This document shows positions 61,489 through 64,000 of a stretch of 64,000 nucleotides of DNA, one piece after another. The stretch is from NCBI GenBank assembly GCA_934875375.1, contig CAKXHL010000008.1, positions 1-64,000 on the forward strand. The letters run 5' to 3'. The translations under genes and the position numbers were made by a program. Below the pieces are notes generated by a model. It did no database searches and had not been told where the DNA came from. It saw only the letters and a list, made by a program, of their open reading frames with translations. Each line of letters opens with the position of its first letter. The first letter of the stretch is position 1. The stretch comes from an uncultured bacterium. Its GTDB lineage: Bacteria; Bacillota; Clostridia; Oscillospirales; Ruminococcaceae.

Positions 61489-62826
61489 ATGGTAATCAAA
61501 TGTAATACGGGATACCTGCACGATTTTATCGGCGATCATGAATGGGAAGCGATGATTCCTCAAATGAAAGCCGCACATGAGACGTTGCACGGCAAAAGTG
61601 GTTTGGGAAATGGTTTTCTGGGATGGCTGGATCTGCCGGTAGCGTACGATAAAGAAGAATTTGCGAGAATTCAAAAAGCGGCGGAAAAAATTAAAAGTGA
61701 CAGCGAAGTAATGATCGTCATAGGAATCGGAGGTTCCTATTTGGGCGCACGGGCTGTGATTGAGCAGCTTCGTTCTCCTTTATACAACAACAAAAAAAAG
61801 GATACACCCGATATTTATTTTGTAGGGAATTCCATTAACCCGACCTATTTAAGCGAGATTCTTTCTATTTGCGAGGGACGGGATATTTCAGTCAACGTGA
61901 TTTCCAAATCCGGAACCACCACTGAGCCGGCGCTGGCGTTTCGCATTTTCCGGGAACTGCTGGAGCAAAAATACGGCAAAGAAGGTGCAAAACATCGTAT
62001 CTATGCCACAACGGATAAGGCAAAAGGGACGCTTAAGGAACTGTCTGACAAAGAAGGCTATGAAACGTTTGTTGTTCCAGATGATGTGGGCGGTCGTTTT
62101 TCCGTACTGACCGCAGTTGGCCTTCTGCCCATTGCGGTGGCCGGCATCGACATCAAAGCGCTGCTGGACGGCGCGGCGGCGGCGCGGGAAGCATATGCAG
62201 AACCGGATCTTTCCCGGAACGACTGCTATAAATATGCAGTGCTGCGCAATATTCTCTACCGTAAGGGCAAAAGCGTTGAGATGTTTATTACCTACGATCC
62301 GGCTTTTGCCATGATGAATGAATGGCTCAAGCAGTTGTTCGGTGAAAGCGAAGGCAAAGACAACAAAGGACTGTATCCTTCATCGGCGGTGTTTTCTACT
62401 GACCTGCACAGCTTGGGGCAGTTTATTCAAGAAGGGTCCAGAATTATGTTCGAAACGGTAATTCGCCCCGAAAAGCCGATTCAGGATTATTTTGTAAAAA
62501 ATGACCCGGATAATTTTGATGGGCTGAATTTTTTGTCGAACCAAAATATGTCAGTGGTAAACGATAAGGCATTCCAGGGAACAGTACTGGCACACACTCA
62601 GGGCGGAGTGCCCAATGTCATTCTGGAACTGCCGCAGATGGACGAGTTCCATTTGGGTTATCTGATTTACTTCTTTGAAAAAGCCTGCGCCATATCCGGA
62701 TATATGTTGGGAGTCAATCCGTTCAACCAGCCTGGTGTGGAAAGTTACAAAAACAATATGTTCGCACTTTTGGGCAAACCCGGCTATGAGGATAAAAAAG
62801 CCCAGCTGGAAGCAAAACTTAAATAA
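61489..62826 (+). CDS. pgi: Glucose-6-phosphate isomerase
   Basis: A 445-residue glycolytic enzyme converting glucose 6-phosphate and fructose 6-phosphate. Two SIS lobes: IGIGGSYLGARAV (about 79-91) and VISKSGTTTEPALAFR bind the phosphosugar, VGGRFSVLTAVGLLP is the family signature, and QGTVLAHTQGGVPN lies near the C-terminal catalytic part. The short 445-residue form is typical of Gram-positives. AGGAGGACG precedes the ATG. A TATAAT box at 61441-61446 may be the promoter -10. Confidence 0.96.
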   Translation: MVIKCNTGYLHDFIGDHEWEAMIPQMKAAHETLHGKSGLGNGFLGWLDLPVAYDKEEFARIQKAAEKIKSDSEVMIVIGIGGSYLGARAVIEQLRSPLYNNKKKDTPDIYFVGNSINPTYLSEILSICEGRDISVNVISKSGTTTEPALAFRIFRELLEQKYGKEGAKHRIYATTDKAKGTLKELSDKEGYETFVVPDDVGGRFSVLTAVGLLPIAVAGIDIKALLDGAAAAREAYAEPDLSRNDCYKYAVLRNILYRKGKSVEMFITYDPAFAMMNEWLKQLFGESEGKDNKGLYPSSAVFSTDLHSLGQFIQEGSRIMFETVIRPEKPIQDYFVKNDPDNFDGLNFLSNQNMSVVNDKAFQGTVLAHTQGGVPNVILELPQMDEFHLGYLIYFFEKACAISGYMLGVNPFNQPGVESYKNNMFALLGKPGYEDKKAQLEAKLK

Positions 62827-62889
62827 ATTTGTTGTTTTCGCCTTCGGGCGAATCCATAGAAGATTTTATAACCTAAGGAGGATATAAAC

Positions 62890-63300
62890 ATGATAAAACT
62901 TATCGTGGGTAACAAAGGCTCCGGAAAAACCAAAACTTTGATCGACATGATTAACAAAGCGGCAAAGACCACCTCCGGCAACATTGTCTGCATTGAAAAG
63001 GGTCTGAAAATGACCTATGATATTGATTATTCGGTTCGTTTGATCGACATTGAAAGCTATGGCGTAGCTGGTTTTGATGCGTTTTATGGCTTTATCGCCG
63101 GCATTTGCGCAGGAAATTATGACATTACTGAAATTTTCATTGACGCGACGTTGAAAATTGGTGGCAGAGACCTTGGTGCATTTGCTGAAATGGTCGGAAA
63201 GCTGGAAAAATTGACTGCCGAAAATAAGGTGGAAATCGTATTTACTGTATCTTGCGACCGTTCTGAGTTGCCGGAATCGGTTCTGCCCTATATCATCTAA
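62890..63300 (+). CDS. Small P-loop ATPase-like protein
   Basis: A 136-residue protein beginning MIKLIVGNKGSGKTK, a clear Walker A motif at 7-14, and EIFIDATLKIG (about 85-95) as a possible Walker B. Proteins of this size are frequent in Clostridia and are often called ATP-binding or twitching motility proteins, though no pilus genes are nearby. The function is unknown. AAGGAGG precedes the ATG, 63 bases after pgi. Confidence 0.75.
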   Translation: MIKLIVGNKGSGKTKTLIDMINKAAKTTSGNIVCIEKGLKMTYDIDYSVRLIDIESYGVAGFDAFYGFIAGICAGNYDITEIFIDATLKIGGRDLGAFAEMVGKLEKLTAENKVEIVFTVSCDRSELPESVLPYII

Positions 63301-63314
63301 CCTGTGCGGTGGAA

Positions 63315-63351
63315 AACGGGCGCATGAAAAAGCATGCGCCCGTTCCTTTTT
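63315..63351 (+). terminator. Terminator after the P-loop gene
   Basis: AACGGGCGCATG and CATGCGCCCGTT form a perfect 12-base stem around AAAAAG, followed by CCTTTTT. Confidence 0.92.
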
Positions 63352-63466
63352 AGCGGGGAATTACGGGCAAAAAGCAGATATCTTTGCTGAATATATGTAT
63401 TTTTATGGCCTGAAAGCTGGATTTTCGGCTGAATGTATGAAAAAGTAAAATTACGCCAAACTTGTA

Positions 63467-63495
63467 TTGACAAACCTTTTTGATGTCGATATAAT
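63467..63495 (+). promoter_or_regulatory. Consensus promoter of the DUF177 gene
   Basis: TTGACA, 17 bases, TATAAT: both boxes perfect, 26-29 bases before the ATG. Confidence 0.9.
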
Positions 63496-63520
63496 AAAAT
63501 TCGTGGCGTTATGAGGTATC

Positions 63521-64000
63521 ATGATGTTTATTGATGTAAAGCAGCTGTTTGAGGTAGAGGGCCAGGTCATTCCTTTCACTCATGACTTGGATATGTCCGC
63601 TATCGAGCTGTGGGGAACCGCACCTTTTGACCGTCCGATTCATCTTTCCGGTAAGTTATATAACCGGGCTGGGATTGTGTCTATCGCGTATGAAGCGCAG
63701 ATGGATTATAATTTGATGTGTGGACGATGCTTGGAACGGCAGCGGCGTGCTGAAGTTTATCAATTTGAGCACGTCCTGGTTCGTCAGTTGAATGAAGAAG
63801 ACAATGGCGACTTCATTGTGGTGTCCGGCAATCAGCTGGATTTGGATGATCTGGCGACATCCGACATTCTTCTGGAACTGCCTTTTGTGGTGTATTGCCG
63901 AGAGGATTGCAAGGGCCTTTGCCCTGTATGCGGTGCCAACTTAAACGAAAAAGACTGTGGATGTGATCTGAAGCAGCCAGATCCTCGCCTTCAAATTCTC
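63521..64000 (+). CDS. DUF177 family protein (YceD-like), partial
   Basis: The frame is open to the end of the window: at least 160 residues starting MMFIDVKQLFEVEG. The middle has MCGRCLERQ, and the C-terminal part has CREDCKGLCPVCGANLNEKDCGC, the cysteine-rich DUF177 pattern. The gene usually precedes rpmF (ribosomal protein L32) and affects rRNA accumulation in studied bacteria; rpmF may follow outside the window. ATG at 63521 or 63524 follows GAGGT. Confidence 0.85.
   Translation, partial: MMFIDVKQLFEVEGQVIPFTHDLDMSAIELWGTAPFDRPIHLSGKLYNRAGIVSIAYEAQMDYNLMCGRCLERQRRAEVYQFEHVLVRQLNEEDNGDFIVVSGNQLDLDDLATSDILLELPFVVYCREDCKGLCPVCGANLNEKDCGCDLKQPDPRLQIL

Noticed and set aside
1..64000. CRISPR array, rRNA, tRNA or complete insertion sequence
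   Set aside because: No regularly spaced repeats, no tRNA cloverleaf and no transposase frame were found on reading through.

Overview
The window is a stretch of a low-to-mid GC Firmicutes chromosome, most likely from the class Clostridia and close to the Oscillospiraceae/Ruminococcaceae. The evidence is a Clostridia-type division and cell-wall (dcw) cluster with a PASTA-bearing transpeptidase, a MurE with the meso-diaminopimelate motif DNPR, an HPr with the regulatory Ser46, ThyX instead of ThyA, small DUF1292, DUF1934, DUF4364 and DUF177 genes, an L10 leader, and strong AGGAGG ribosome-binding sites. TTG start codons are common. No rRNA, tRNA, CRISPR array, complete insertion sequence or prophage was seen. 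This placement is inferred from gene content only.

Layout. 1-1500: the tail of a GC-rich msrAB gene, then AT-rich sequence holding a sortase B fragment, which looks like a recombination scar. 1.5-6 kb: SIS-domain sugar deglycase, DMT transporter, glycerophosphodiester phosphodiesterase, a candidate 6S RNA with a DUF1292 gene on the minus strand, and a well-promoted 29-codon ORF. 6.1-18.5 kb: housekeeping genes (pcrA-thyX-tmk-pfpI-fthC, mltG, U32 protease-like gene, HPr, uvrC, rsmD, coaD, a coiled-coil protein). 18.6-21 kb: self-regulated marR plus ABC exporter. 21-22.1 kb: cysteine synthase on the minus strand. 22.3-36.6 kb: the dcw cluster mraZ-rsmH-ftsL-pbp-murE-murF-mraY-ftsW-murG-murA-ftsQ-ftsZ, without murC, murD or ftsA. 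36.7-40 kb: triple FMN-binding lipoprotein, glycosyltransferase, nitroreductase. 40.1-42.4 kb: an AT-rich TetR cassette with a 7-bp duplication that breaks a small repeat protein, then sequence without an intact gene. 42.4-47.7 kb (minus): acyl-CoA synthetase with an XRE-cupin regulator, VOC protein, MATE pump, DUF4364 regulator. 47.8-53.3 kb (minus): ECF sigma factor, half-propeller anti-sigma candidate and P-loop protein, then ddl-murI-DUF1934 and an ArgS relic lacking the catalytic core. 53.6-57.3 kb: rpmG-secE-nusG-rplK-rplA and rplJ-rplL, not followed by rpoBC. 57.3-64 kb: HPr-like protein without the active-site histidine, mtaB, a secreted DUF3298-like protein, a DacF-like carboxypeptidase, pgi, a P-loop protein and a partial DUF177 gene.

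The strongest theme is peptidoglycan: precursor synthesis (murA, murE, murF, murG, mraY, ddl, murI), polymerisation and crosslinking (ftsW, pbp), trimming (mltG, dac) and division (ftsL, ftsQ, ftsZ), plus nucleotide, folate and translation housekeeping. No single large new system is evident. The points most worth a second look are the core-less ArgS relative, the 7-bp duplication in the TetR cassette, the truncated propeller behind an ECF sigma factor, the triple FMN-binding lipoprotein, the hairpin inside the dcw cluster, and the isolated 29-codon ORF.
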